Assembly: GCA_963855995.1 (NCBI GenBank)
Contig: OY979728.1
Location: forward strand, 2,652,330-2,716,329
From: Muricea muricata
Lineage: Eukaryota > Cnidaria > Anthozoa > Malacalcyonacea > Plexauridae
Length of the DNA: 64,000 nucleotides
Reading direction: 5' to 3'
Part shown: positions 9,198-21,167 of the stretch, piece after piece
Layout: every line of letters starts with the position of its first letter
How positions within the stretch are numbered: the stretch's first letter is position 1
Position numbers and translations under genes: made by a program
Notes under the pieces: generated by a model
What the model was told of the DNA's origin: nothing
What the model saw: only the letters and a program-made list of their open reading frames with translations
Database searches by the model: none

Positions 9198-11868
9198 ATG
9201 ATGTTGTTGGCAGGAATTTTGGCTTTGAGTCTTGTTACAACGCTTTGTGCTGTGAGTATAAATAAACAATTTATTTTGAATCTAGTTCAAAATAATTTGA
9301 ATATAAGGCAAGTAAAGTAAAATATATTTTTATTTGAGGTGTTTCTGTTAGTACGATAAAGCCAGATACAAAAGCAGCATGCACTAATTAATTAATTTCG
9401 TTAATGTACTACAATTTTCACTGGACTAATAATTGTGTGTTCAGACTCTTACTGAACCTCTAAATAAAGTCATTATTTAAGTTAGCTCAATTCAGGTCAG
9501 TATAACACTGAATCAATAAAAAGAGATGATACTTAGAGATGGAACTGATAGAGCAATCCAAAAGAAAAAATAGTTTAGTCAGCTTACTATAGTTGTATAT
9601 TAGGCGTATATAGAGGAAAGCCTTGTCGTATTTCTATACATAATAGTATAGGATTAAGAAAGCTTGAACTTAGAGTAAGTTTTAATGTAATGCTCAAGCG
9701 CTATTATAAAGGAACTTAGGTCAAAATTTGATTTAAACACACCAGGAAAATGGTCAACTTTCCTATCGCACAGATGGCAAGTCTGAGTGGAAAATAGTGG
9801 CAACACTAAAAGATGTAAGTTATATCCTGTGTACAACTACATTCACAATATAAAATGCCTGCTCAGAAAGATATGTGGTTGACTTGGGTTCTCTATGAAT
9901 TTGCTCAAGCATATGGAACCATTTTATTGACATAATGGTCTGGGATTCCTGGTGGAATGATTTTTTCTCCTTTACAAATAGATTAAAGATATCCTCAGCA
10001 AACTTGATAAAGTCGACAAGAAACTTACCAACGCAGATACAGCTGCATTTGATAAACTTGATAAATTCGACAAAAAACTGACAAACGCCAATCAAGCTAC
10101 CCTTGACAAACTCAATAAAGTCGACAAAAGACTGACTAATGAAGATACAGCTATCCTTGGTAAACTTCAAAACTTTGAAAACAAACTTAAGAAAGTCGAT
10201 AAAGGTATATTTGTGTATTACTACTTTGGGAGATACCTTGATTCGCCACTTACCTTGTCATGTTTTTTGCCATTAAATAATACACTAATGCCACTATTTT
10301 TCCGCGTAGATGTGAAACGAATCCTGCAAACAAACCAATCCTGCAAACAAATATGGAAGTGTCAAAGGTACAAGAAAAAAGTGGTTTAAAATTTTGATTC
10401 AGTGTTCAGAATCTCAATGTAAACAAAACGAAAATAATCTCGCTGTAATCCTTAAGATCTTTTACTAATTTTTTTACAAGGACGTACCCTTTCCTCATCT
10501 TTCCGATGACTACGTGATGCTACCTTGTTCTTGAATCAGTGAATGTGTTAGTCACGCGCTGCAAGAACGAGGTAGTCTCACGCTTTGTTATTAAGTGCCC
10601 ACCCATCTTTCCGATCTTCCAATGACATTTCTAAGATAATTGGATTCTACTTTATATTACGTAATGTGTTAATTATATTACAGTAACAAGGAAAGTGGTG
10701 TTTATCAGATAAGTACTGGAAACAATCAACACACCAGTGTGTACTGTCAAATGTCGTCAATCTCAGGTTGTTATGGTGGTGGTTGGACATTGGTGATGAA
10801 GGTTGATGGAAGCAAGGTAAGACTATGATAAAAAACTATAATTTTTTGATTAAAATAACTAATTTAAAATTAGTTGTTTCACAAATTTTGTTTTTAAGAA
10901 TACATTTGGCCAAAACAAACAAAAAAAATGGTTGAAATTACCAAATTCCTTGTTGTTTCAACCAGTAAAATATTGGTAAAATAGAATGCATCTGAGACAA
11001 CCAATTTGTTTTTACACTTAAAGGCCTATCTACACAATACGATTTGCAGCATACAATTCTTACTCTGGCGTGTGGAAACGATCGCTGATGCCAGCTTTTT
11101 ACTCGTTCGCTGATGGCCAAAATTTGAAATCTGACGTTTTTACGCGTATTTACTCGATCACATATACCAGAGTAAGAATCATATGCGACAAATCGTATCG
11201 TGTAGATAGGCCTTAAGACATCTTAACTTATGTACAGCTAGTGTTTGTGAATATTGAAACTGTAAAATGTGATAAAATCTTTATGATCTCTTCGGATTAA
11301 ATTCCGGATTAGGACAAAATGTGATCGATTTTTAACGTATTTCGCTTTGCAGACAACTTTCAGTTATGGTTCTTCTTCCTGGAGCAACAAAACAACTTAC
11401 TATGACAACAGTTATGGACGAGACGGAGGTTTAGACAACCGGCAATATAAAGGATCAGCTTATTGGAAAACTTCATTTAAAGAAATTTGTGTTGGTATGA
11501 AATATAACGGCAATCTCAGAGCTTTCTCAATCTCGTATCCTGCCTCATCATTGTATGATTTGATCGCAGACGGCACATATCGACCAACACACCTTGGTCG
11601 CAGCAAATGGAAATCATTAATCTCTGGATCATCCTTGCAGCTAAACTGCAATCGAGAGGGATTTAATGTTTACCACAGCAACACAAGAGCTCGTTTGGGT
11701 ATTGTTTCAAACCAAGAAAATGATTGCGAGACACCCGACTCTCTCATTGGACTTGGAATTTATCGGGGAGGCACGGGAAACGTCGCGGGCAATGTTGCAT
11801 CCTCACATTATTCGCCAGACAACGGAGGAAAGAATCTCAAAGTCATGGGATATATTCTGGTCCGTTGA
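9198..11868 (+). CDS. Gene A: secreted single-domain fibrinogen-like lectin
   Basis: Six exons with GT-AG borders: 9198-9251, 9746-9814, 9982-10204, 10310-10367, 10684-10816 and 11353-11868 (TGA). All phases agree, giving 350 aa. Residues 1-18 (MMLLAGILALSLVTTLCA) are a signal peptide, and the start matches genes B and C. Residues 19-41 are a short linker. Residues 42-115 are a coiled coil made of about four 18-residue repeats (KVDKKLTNAD type). Residues 116-350 form a fibrinogen/intelectin-like domain with the GGGWTLVMKVDG signature, GRDGGLD and a C-terminal VMGYILVR. The last domain resembles cnidarian skeletal organic matrix protein 5-like proteins (family knowledge). Expected role: an extracellular oligomeric recognition or matrix protein; the ligand is unknown. 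Compared with C it lacks the first fibrinogen-like domain. Confidence 0.8.
9395..9640. repeat. Degenerate 120-bp dispersed repeat in gene A intron 1
   Basis: Contains the words 'ctgaacctctaaataaagt' and 'actgaatcaataaaaagaga' followed by 'gaactgatagagcaatcc' and 'agtttagtcagctta'. The same order is seen in the clearer copies at 25690-26010 and 42510-43180. Confidence 0.5.
9982..10204 (+). repeat. Gene A coiled-coil exon: four 54-bp units
   Basis: In-frame tandem repeat of 18 codons (LDKVDKKLTNADTA-type). The exon is 223 bp, against 115 bp in B and 277 bp in C; the differences are exactly two and one units of 54 bp. Confidence 0.85.
10518..10577. other. Short intronic hairpin
   Basis: CTACCTTGTTCTTG (10520-10533) can pair with CAAGAACGAGGTAG (10562-10575), with one mismatch and a 28-nt loop. 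It is too short for a typical microRNA precursor and has no evidence of conservation in B or C. Confidence 0.25.
10845..11017. mobile_element. Relic of the CCAAT-palindrome transposon family
   Basis: Intron 5 of gene A contains AACTAATTTAAAATTAGTT, several ACCAAT/ATTGGT words, ATGCATCTGAGACAACCA and a right end AACCAATTTGTTTTTACAC. This parallels the right subterminal and terminal sequence of the large element at 1935-5040. It is about 170 bp and internally deleted. Confidence 0.65.
11022..11212. mobile_element. 191-bp MITE with ~45-bp TIRs, TTAA target
   Basis: The left arm from 11022 (AGGCCTATCTACACAATACG...) and the right arm ending at 11212 (...CGTATCGTGTAGATAGGCC) are inverted complements over about 45 bp with few mismatches. 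TTAA flanks both sides (11018-11021 and 11213-11216), the target preferred by piggyBac and Kolobok elements. It directly abuts the relic at 10845-11017 inside gene A intron 5. Confidence 0.75.
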
Positions 11869-12061
11869 AATATCAGGTTTATACCAGAGATATGATTTAA
11901 TCATCCTCATATATCAACAAGAATTCGTGCTTAAATTAGTGCCATATAACCATATGACTTGCTTTTGCTTGCACAATAATAGTAAATATATTTAAAATTA
12001 TATCTTTTATAGTCTTAGGGGTGTAATGAGTCTGTATAATCGTGTTACAACGATATAATTT
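11869..12061. other. 3' flank of gene A
   Basis: AT-rich 3' untranslated or flanking sequence between the gene A stop and the 5' truncation point of the next LINE. No canonical AATAAA was found in it; AGTAAATATA at about 11990 is the nearest variant. Confidence 0.4.
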
Positions 12062-13535
12062 CTTTAATTTCTACTATCAAGTTTTTCTAAAATTTTTGAA
12101 AAAGTGATGTATAATCGCATTATTGATTTTGTGGATCGATCTGAAATTCTTTATCCTCTCCAATTTGGATTTCGTACGAATCATTCCACAGTCTCTTCAC
12201 TGACATATCTGATCAATAAAATTTCGACATCTATTGATCAAAATGAAGTTACCGTTGGTGTCTTTCTAGATCTGTCCAAAGCATTTGATACCCTTGATTA
12301 CCAAATTTTGTTTTCAAAACTGGAACATTATGGTATCCGTGGTATAGCATTGCAATGGATCAAAAGCTATTTTTATAACCGCAAACAATTTGTCCAATTC
12401 AATAAGACCCGCTCCCCTGAATGTGTTATCAAGTGTGGTGTCCCTCAGGGTTCAATTTTGGGCCTATCATTTTTCCTACTTTATATTAATGATCTTCCTA
12501 ATGCTATAGAATTGGCAGAGTGTTTACTTTTTGCAGATGATACTAGCATTTTCTTAAGCCATTCCAATTTAAGTTATTTAATTTCTAAAATGAAAGCTGA
12601 ATTAGAAAAAATAAATATTTGGATGAAAATTAATAAATTATCAGTCAATATTGGTAAAACAAATTATATTATTTTCAGACCAAAACAAAAGCCTATCGCG
12701 TTGAACATCACGTCAGTATTATTTGATACAAAACCGCTTAAAAGAGTAAGAGTTGTTAAATTTTTAGGCATTTCTATCGATGAGAATCTTTCATGAAAAA
12801 TTCACATCGATCATGTCTGCAACAAAATTTCTAAGTCTGTTGGAATTATTTCTACAGCACGTTTTGTGTTGTCTACTAAGACAAAACTGTCGTTATATTA
12901 TACCTTAATTTATCCTTACATTAGTTTGATCGTCAACATATGTCACTAGTCTCAATCGCATATGGTTACTTCAAAAACGAACAGTACGAGTTATACTAAT
13001 TCTCCGTACCGAACTCATTCTGCTCCTTTATTCCTCCGGTTGAAAGTATTAGACATATTTAAAGTCAATACTTTTCACATTGCGAGGTTTATGTTTCTTT
13101 ATCATAATCGTTTGCTACCAATATCTTTATTAAATTTATTTGTAACTAATAATCAAATACATAGCCACAATACTAGAAATGCAAACTCTTATCGACCTCA
13201 TTGTTGTCGTACAAACATAAAGCAATTTACGATTCTTTATCAAGGATTCTTTATCAACAATGAAACGTAGTAATAGTCTAAGTTTGTTTAAAAAATTTCT
13301 TCATTGTTTTTTACTCAACGAATAAGCGATTCTGAATGTATTATGTATATGATCTAAAGCTATTATATGTTCCTAACTTCATTATGTTTAATTAAATATC
13401 AACATGTTTTGTATGATATCAATACGAGGTGATCTCGTTTAAAAGCTTTTGCTTCTAGAGATCCCCTCACCACATTTATATTTCTTTTAAATATTGATTT
13501 GCATATACTTTTATATGTGTGGTAAATAAAGCTAG
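12062..13535 (+). mobile_element. 5'-truncated CR1/L2/Jockey-type LINE
   Basis: The protein-coding remnant opens in frame at 12062 with SFSKIFEKVMYNRI, then HSTVSSLTYL, motif A VGVFLDLSKAFDTLDYQIL, motif B KCGVPQGSILGLSFFLLYIND and motif C FADD. The main frame stops at 12794-12796. Coding similarity continues in other frames to about 13270 (for example the THSAPLFLRLKVLDI region), so there are at least one frameshift and one stop. The 3' end is near GGTAAATAAAGCTAGC (13511-13526). PQGS and LDLSKAFDT are characteristic of the CR1/L2/Jockey group; I do not separate these further. Confidence 0.8.
12104..12796 (+). pseudogene. LINE reverse transcriptase fragment
   Basis: An uninterrupted 230-codon segment covers RT motifs A to D, including KINKLSVNIGKTNYIIF and VKFLGISIDENLS, both typical of LINE RT palm-thumb regions. 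It lacks the N-terminal endonuclease and has its thumb and C terminus broken. It is a dead copy, lying between genes A and B on the same strand, inserted close to the 3' end of gene A. Confidence 0.8.
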
Positions 13536-13540
13536 CTTCA

Positions 13541-13694
13541 TTCAAGGGAACACGTTAGAAATAGAAGTTTTGAAATCAAATTTTCTGATTTGGGCGCCTG
13601 TTCTTTAATTTCCGATGGCTATCCCAGTACTATCCGATCAAAGCCGTCGGAAAATTTGATTTCAAAACTTCTATTTCTAACGTGTTTCCTTGAA
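13541..13694. repeat. Foldback: 45-bp inverted repeat, 64-bp loop
   Basis: Arms 13541-13585 and 13650-13694 are reverse complements over 45 bp with one mismatch (the GAAATAGAAGTTTTGAAATC core). It directly follows the LINE 3' end. It could be a small foldback element or an inverted duplication formed at the LINE insertion. Confidence 0.85.
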
Positions 13695-15190
13695 TCACCA
13701 TTTTCAAAAACTTTTATAATCAGCAAACTGACCAGTAAAAAACAAGAATTGTTAAATGTAATCCAACTGTGTTGTATTTTCAAAATGATAAGTGAATAAG
13801 AATTGTATACAATTCTAGGCAGGGTGATCTTCATTAAAACATATAATTAAACAATATTGAAACAATTCAAACAAATCTATACACTATCCTATATAATACT
13901 ATAGCACTATCGGTGATAATGATATCATGGAGTAATATTGTACATATGTGGTAATTATGCCTATATAATTGCTGGTCTCCAGACAACCGAGGCAAGGATC
14001 TCAGAGACAAGGAATTAACGGTGTAAAGTAAGTTAGAGTATACGCCAAGCAGGGATAAAAATGGTATATTGATGTCCCTTTTTATCCATGCCACTGTGTG
14101 TAGTGGAAACAGGCCTTGAATCGTTTTGGTCATAAAATAACACTTTATATTACTTCGTGTATATGAATCTAAAGTGTTAAATAACAGTGTCGTAAAATCT
14201 AAATAATGTAATCCGCTTTACTAAACATATAGTTGACAGCTATAATGCACTAATATATCCCAATACTACAGAATATAGTCAAGCTCCAATCTTTGAACTA
14301 CTAACACGAGACAAGTCAACAACCAGGTGCTTATATTTTCTATGGATGTTTAACATTTTAAAATAGTGGATAAATTTTTTTTAAGATGAAATGCTTGCAA
14401 GTCCAAATACAGACATCTCTCTAATACAGACATCTCTCAAATACAAACATCTCTCAAATCCAGACATTTCTCTAATACACATATCTCTCTGATTATATGC
14501 CTCTGTTATAGGGAAATATAACATGAAATGTAGCGAATTCTATTGTTTCCATATCATTAGTACTGCCTAACTGTTCGTTTCTCTACGATACGGTTGAAGT
14601 GGAAAACGAGCTTAAAATACCAATGGCAGTCAACAAAACAACTTGAACACCAGCCTGGAAAAAGCCTTTATCTGCAAACTCAAAAATGACAGCGAATGAA
14701 ACTTCCCGCAAACCACAAGAATAAAAAATACCGTACTAATTTTCACCGCTATGCAACCGCTAAAAAACTAAAATACCGCGCGCCGTTGAATTGAAGTTTA
14801 ACGCAAAACTATAAAACGCAAGTATTTACCACATTACCGCGTAGTAAAAAGACAATACCGCAAATCCCAAGGAAATTCAAAAGTATAGATATATTAAGCT
14901 CACTGGGAACACACCAAGGGGCCGTTACGGTGCGTAAAACAAATGTAAATAACTAAAGCGTTTTAAACCAGGAAATAGCCACTAGAATCCCGTTTTTCTC
15001 CGCATTTTTTTTACGTGAAACAAACAGTTCACCACCCAATATATTAAGTTTTAGCAATACTACCTAGAACGATACGAAAAAAGCGCCAGCATTGAAAAGA
15101 AAGCGTAAAAACGAACGTTTTCCCATTTTTCTTTGTTAGGTATGTGTAGAATCATGTTAACAGGAATAGACGTGCTTCAGCAAGGAAACC
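13695..15190. other. Intergenic, A-B spacer
   Basis: No coding exon recognised. It contains a short 16-17-bp tandem repeat (14404-14490). The rest is AT-rich; 14560-15170 has somewhat more CpG words and precedes gene B exon 1, so it may include its promoter. Confidence 0.5.
14404..14490. repeat. 16-17-bp tandem repeat, about five copies
   Basis: Degenerate units of the form AATACAGACATCTCTCT repeat head to tail. Confidence 0.75.
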
Positions 15191-15550
15191 TTGTACATCT
15201 ACCGAACAATTGATTTCTCTCAATACAAACACGCCATCCTTAAGAAAATTTCGTCATTTGAGGTCGGTCCTAGCAAGAGAGAGGAACTTTATACTAGAGG
15301 TGCGAAAGTTAAAATGAATTGGTTTACAACATTTCTGGCTTTAACTCTTGTGTCAACGCTTTATGCTGTGAGTAATAAACCATAGTCAAACTTACTTTAA
15401 ACTGTACTGAAAATGAAATCCTATTTCGAAAGAATTTAGTTCAATTACTTTGAAATCGTTTATCTTTTTCAGTATGACGTAGGTATGCAGTGAGGATGTT
15501 GATATGCTGTATTTAGTTAAGTTTTTAGATTTCACAATTTAATATGTCAG

Positions 15551-16152
15551 ACGTATATAATTATTAGTATAGGTAATAGTATAATTTCGAGTGCAATTAC
15601 GGATAAACAAGCACGAGTGAGTTTTTAAAAACTGCAAAATAGCGCGAGTCCGAAGGACGAGCGCTATTTGCGGTTTTTAAAAACTCACGAGTGCTTGTTT
15701 TCCGTAATTGCACTCGAAATTATACTATTACTTATTAATAATATAAAAAGGAAATGTTCAAACAAGCATTTTGTACTTACAACTTCGCATTATGCAAGTG
15801 CACTCATCCTCGAATTTCTTCGCTTAAAAAATTCATGTTTACAAAAGCCATGGCTAAAAGTTTTATGTACAAAGTTCCAGCATACTTTAGAGTTTGTTTT
15901 GTGATCATAATTGTCAGAGAAGAATCCCAAGTTGTGTTGAGATTTCGACGAAATCTTTAAGCAAACGTGAAAATTCGGCCGCCATATTTTTGGTTTTTCA
16001 GCGAGTAAATCCCATCGCTCAAAGAGCTTATTACAGATTTTTGCACTGTTGTTACAGATTTTTGCACTGTTCTGGGTGATGCTTGGGATTAACTGCACTC
16101 GAATCAACCAATCACAGCCCAGAAACATTTCCTTGTATATTATTATATACGT
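15551..16152. mobile_element. ~600-bp MITE-like element in gene B intron 1
   Basis: Ends are related as inverted repeats: ACGTATATAATTATTAGT on the left; the reverse complement of the right end gives ACGTATATAATAATATAC. A TCGAGTGCA-TTA motif lies inside each end (about 15588 and 16097). The left part is a large hairpin (15573-15732). The rest has an open but unrecognised minus-strand frame (15790-16227) which I regard as element sequence, not a gene. Confidence 0.5.
15573..15732. repeat. Near-perfect 70-bp-arm hairpin
   Basis: The left arm (15573-15642) and right arm (15662-15732) are inverted complements with very few mismatches; each arm carries GAGTGCAATTACGGA and GAGTTTTTAAAAAC words. 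The short loop is GAGTCCGAAGGACGA-like and itself part-palindromic. On RNA it would form a long duplex in intron 1 of gene B. Confidence 0.9.
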
Positions 16153-19100
16153 ACGCAGTGCCTGAAGAGAGTTTAAAGTCAATCTAAGTTGATTAAACAT
16201 GTAAGCCAACACTTTCAAAGAGTACACACTCGTTAAAAAGTGCTGCGAAGAGCAAATATCATTTGAAAATTAAGCTGGAGTTCTAAATTCTCAATAAAAT
16301 ATAAACGTTTATGAAGCACTGCATAGCACATTAGTCCATAATATAGTCAGGCAAGAAAGAAACAATTTTAATTTAAACACACCAGGCAAATCCATATGAT
16401 CCTGGAAATTGTACAGAAGTGCGAAGAGGAAAATTCGTGGTAGTTAAAGATCGCAATGATGATGATCAAATAGTGGTTTGTGTCCAACGCCGTGAAAAAT
16501 AACGATGGGACGTGATCAATGGTATTTATATGTACATACAGGGTAGTTTGTTGTTAGGCAGTTTCCTAGCGAGGGATATAATAATGATAACATCGATGCT
16601 ACAAAATTATCTGCACAGGAAACTAATAAACTATAAGATATTTTACTAAACTGCACCACTGGTAATGTTAGCCCAGATTACAAAACGAATAGCACTTTAA
16701 TAGCAGTTTCGGCCTAGTTTACCATCTCAAGATCATGTATTGTGAGGACGTATTATTGACCCACTCAAGATGAGAGAATGGTCAACATTAACACTGACTG
16801 CTTAATTGAGTCTGTATAGACTCTGTGTATACATGATGTCACACTGGCCATCTGGAGGACAAATATACGCTGTGTTTCTTCGTTTTTGTTGTTGAAGCTA
16901 TATGGGGCTTTGAAGCTTGCATATCTATTGAACTGGGAAGCATGTGGAGGGATTATAGTGACATCAGTGCAATTGGTCCATAGTGAAGATAAAAATAGTC
17001 GACTGTCAATGCTTTACTGTTTATGCCCGTCATTGTTTACCAGGTAATTCGTATGGAAACTATTTTGACCCAGCAGAAGATTGTTCACACGTTGTTGACA
17101 ATGTTCCAAAGGCAAAGAGTGGCGTTTACTGGATCCGAACAGCAAATGGTTTGCGAAAAGTGAGTAAAGTTATGTGTTTGTTATGTGTGGTTTAGGTAGT
17201 TTTCCTAGATTTTTTAGATAGGTCCCTTAGCTAGCTCAAAAATATCCTTGTGTGGTGAATGCATCCTTATTAAATTGATTAAAAATTAAGTTTCTGTCGT
17301 TAAAGACTGCATACGTGCACACGTTTAGTGAATATACAATACCGATACAAACAAAGCTGACCACGCCTCCTCTGTGCGTAAATAATAGGGAGCTTAAGCT
17401 GCACGACGGAAACGCGACGTGTACGGTAAAAGCAAACTGACTCAAACTAATGATTGTATAAAAAAATACTCACAGCGAGACATTATTACGCAATAAATTT
17501 ATTATACACTAGGTTATGACGTATAGACATTGTTCTAGTAACTAAAGGCAGGCTTTAGATCTTTGTGAAAATCCACTCCCACTACATTATAGGGAATGAA
17601 CAGAAGTCCTCTTATTTTTTTCGCCCATGCAGAGTAATAGAGGAACAACGTTTGTGCTTGCCAGAAAATGCAACTGACTGGCCAATCCTGCATAATGAAC
17701 ATGCATATTGGGGGCACAAACTTCAAAGGTTGCTTGCGACTTGAGTCACCATTTAGTTTATTTTCTATTCTTTGCCTGTACCTCGTCCCCAGTCGCTTTC
17801 TATTTTAGTACTTTTCAAAGTACTTTTAAGTTAACACAGTTATGTATATAACTCAAAGTAGTTTAATACAGTAATCTATATAGCTCAAATCTCAATAGTT
17901 TATCTTCGCCAGCGCTGATCTCTATATCTACTGCATGCGCATCAAATTACATATTGGCCTTATTAAGAGCCTGCGGAGGAGGCAGTTCTTTGCCTGGACC
18001 TTCAAATTTCAGCACCTCAGATGGCACTCGTTTAGCTTGCCCGTTTCAATTACAAACCCATTCCTTATAATACAAAGAAGAATTTTCCTGGTATTTACAG
18101 TCTTTGGGTGTTCTTAGAGTGCAGAAAAATGGCTTTTAAGTTGCTGGTTTTCAGTCGTTGCCTCAATGAGCTAGGAGGTTTTCTTAGTTGGACCTTACTA
18201 GTTTCTACGTTCGCTTGTTTTAGTTCGACAGGCACACACGAAGGTTATATTCCCATCTTTCTCACACAGTTTGTTCCTCGGGTATCTTAACCCAAGTCTT
18301 AATCTTATGTAGGTGAAGCAGGTATGAATATCGCGCGTAAGCTGGACTATATATTGAGGAAAAGGTGAATAGATAGTAAGATGCGTTATTAATGTCTAAT
18401 TTGATTTAGGGCTGGTGTGATGTTGAAACAGACATGGGTGGATTCCTGTTGATTGGTGTCAAAGATACACCAGAAACCTGGGCCATTCCATCTAGTACTT
18501 CGTTCATTCACCCTCGTGGTCCCGCTGGGTGGTCAAGTGCATTTGGGGATAAAGACGTCTTAGATTTTCGAATCCAGATTTCCACGAGTAAAGATTTTGA
18601 TGATACTCGCGCACACTGGTAAGTAACGTGTGCTTCTTACTGTTGCATGTTGTTGCTGTTATTGTTGAAGTCGTGTGAATTATTATCGCTTTGTGATTGG
18701 TGTAACTTTTTTTTTCTTTCTCGTTGTTCTTGTTGATGTCGTAGAAGACTACAACATTGTAATTGGTGTTACCCTCTTTAAATAAAGTTTATGTTATGTT
18801 TAAGTTTAGGTTCAAAGTTAACAAATATATACATACTCTCCCAATTCTATAGGTATTATCGTTTTAACTCCCCTCGTAATCTTTCCAAACTACTCATGTC
18901 TAATGAAGGAGGATGCAATTATAAATATCCAGGGATTGGCAACATTGAATACGTTAAAGATCTAATCAGCAGAAAGATCAAAACAAGGAACTTTAATTGT
19001 TCGCAATTTGGAACGTCTGGACTGGGATGGGTGTGTATCTTAACGTGCGGCAGGGCGAAGCTACATAGAGCGTTAATTAGGGAGGGGTGTATCCTCATAG

Positions 19101-21052
19101 AGCGTTAATTGGGGAGGAGTGTATCCTCATACATTTAGGTTGCGGCCAACTATTTCCTTTTCAAATAAGGTTGATGTCAAAAGAAATTATTCGGGCATTT
19201 CACAATATAGGAATATAGACCCGGGCAATTAACGCTGCAGGTTCGCCTTTGATCTTAGGTCGATAAAGAAACTTAAAAGGGGAAAAGGCGTTTAGAATTT
19301 CAGTCGTTTTGAATTCCTAACAACCCTGTGGCATAACTCTCATCATCCATTTAATTAGGATAAAATGAACAAGTGTTTCAACGAAGATTGCCGAGTTGGT
19401 TTTGCATATCTTTTGCATTACCACATCGATAAATCTGGCGCTTATAGGTGATTATTATTATTTTCTGGTTTGCAATCTTTATTCAAAATAAAGGTTGGCA
19501 TAACATAGTTACAAAGACTTAGAATAGAATCTAACTGATGTTGAAAAAGAACCGAATGTATCTCTTGAAAATACTCACTATCTTACTTACTTTACTTTTA
19601 GTAAAAAAAGAAACAAAAATCTAACCAAGCATTTATGAAGCGCATGTATAATTATAAACTGCATTTTTTTGTTCTCTCGTACAGCTACAGTGTCGTCAAT
19701 AGACGTTCAGGAATACAGGGTACTCAAACATCATTCATTGGGTGTGATCACGGAGAGGTAGATTTGTTTCTAAAATATTTTATATTTCTATAGCAAATAT
19801 TTATACCCATAAACCTGATCAAATAACGTAACCTATATCACTTTGCAGATAGGGTTAGTCAAAGCCATAGTCCGAATTGCAGTAACCTTAAATGACGAAT
19901 TATCAATATCCAGGCAAACTGTACTAAATTTAATAGTCGAATCCTGAAATTCAAAGTTAAAGTAAAGGCCAATTGAACGTTGGCAATTCACGAAGGGATT
20001 ACTTGTAGCTGACATGTCAAAAGAAATGTTCCAAAATTAAAATAATCCAAGAAGAATGTTACTTCCATTTTATAGTGCTGTGCATGTTTTGGTCCAGACA
20101 CAAAGCAGGATTACTGTGCACCTAAATGTCGAGCAATCAATGGCGGAACAGTTTTGAAAGAAAAAGACAACATTACAGTTTGGTTTTGGATCCGTTCATC
20201 TTTACCAAAACGTGTTTGGAAAAAATGTATGGAGTTTAAAGAAAAGAACAGGGTAGGAAAATTGGAAATATGGCGTGTTGAAGACGGAGTAAGGAGAAAG
20301 GTAATTGATAGTTATTGGTTTGCTTGAACTAAACATATAACTGATAAGATCTCTTGTATGACCTCTGAATATACAGTTAGCAGGTGACAAACTTCAATAA
20401 TCACTTCACATTGCACTTAGTACTTTAAGTATTTTCCTCTTTCGTGTGGATACCATTGCTACATAATACAGTAATTAATATATGAAGATTAATACTTCCG
20501 GGACGTTAATATTATCTCAAATATAAGGTAATATAAGGTATTTAGACGTTTATCTGTATTATTTGTTAAGGGTTCATGTTCAGTTGCTGGAGATGTCACA
20601 ATTAATGATGGGGTAAGCTTATCGAGCATATAAGTACATTGATCTAGCCTATCTCATGAGCTTGTTTACATATTGCACTGTATTGCATTGATCTACAGCT
20701 ACTTTTTACTTAATTTCCATTTAAAATATAATCTGAAAGTGCAGTTATCACACAGGTTGCAGTAGTTGGCAACAATCGATCAATGAATAAACTTCCAAAG
20801 CTAAAGGTTCTACTATCTTACCGTACTGATGATGAAAAGCTTTATCTCAAAGCAAATTCTCAGTGGAAAGCATTGGCGACACAAAACGATGTAAGTTATA
20901 TCCTCTGTATACAACGACATTCAAATAAAATGTCTGCTCTGAGAGATACGAGGCGACCTGCATGGCTTCTGCACGAATTTTCTCAAGCATATGCATGGCT
21001 TTATTTGTTGTTAAATGTCTCGTGAAATTATGTTCTTTTCTCTTACAAATAG

Positions 21053-21167
21053 ATTCAAGATGTCCTCAGTAAACTTGAAAGAGTTGACAAAAAACTGACG
21101 AGTGTAAATACAGCTACCCTTGGAAAACTTGAAAACGTCGACAACAAACTTACGAAGGTCGATAAAG
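21053..21167 (+). repeat. Gene B coiled-coil exon: two 54-bp units
   Basis: The shortest version of the 18-residue repeat exon (115 bp). The difference from gene C is 162 bp, exactly three units, which keeps the frame. Confidence 0.85.

Noticed and set aside
15790-16227. 145-codon minus-strand ORF
   Set aside because: It lies largely inside the MITE-like element in gene B intron 1 and has no recognised domain; it is probably element sequence.
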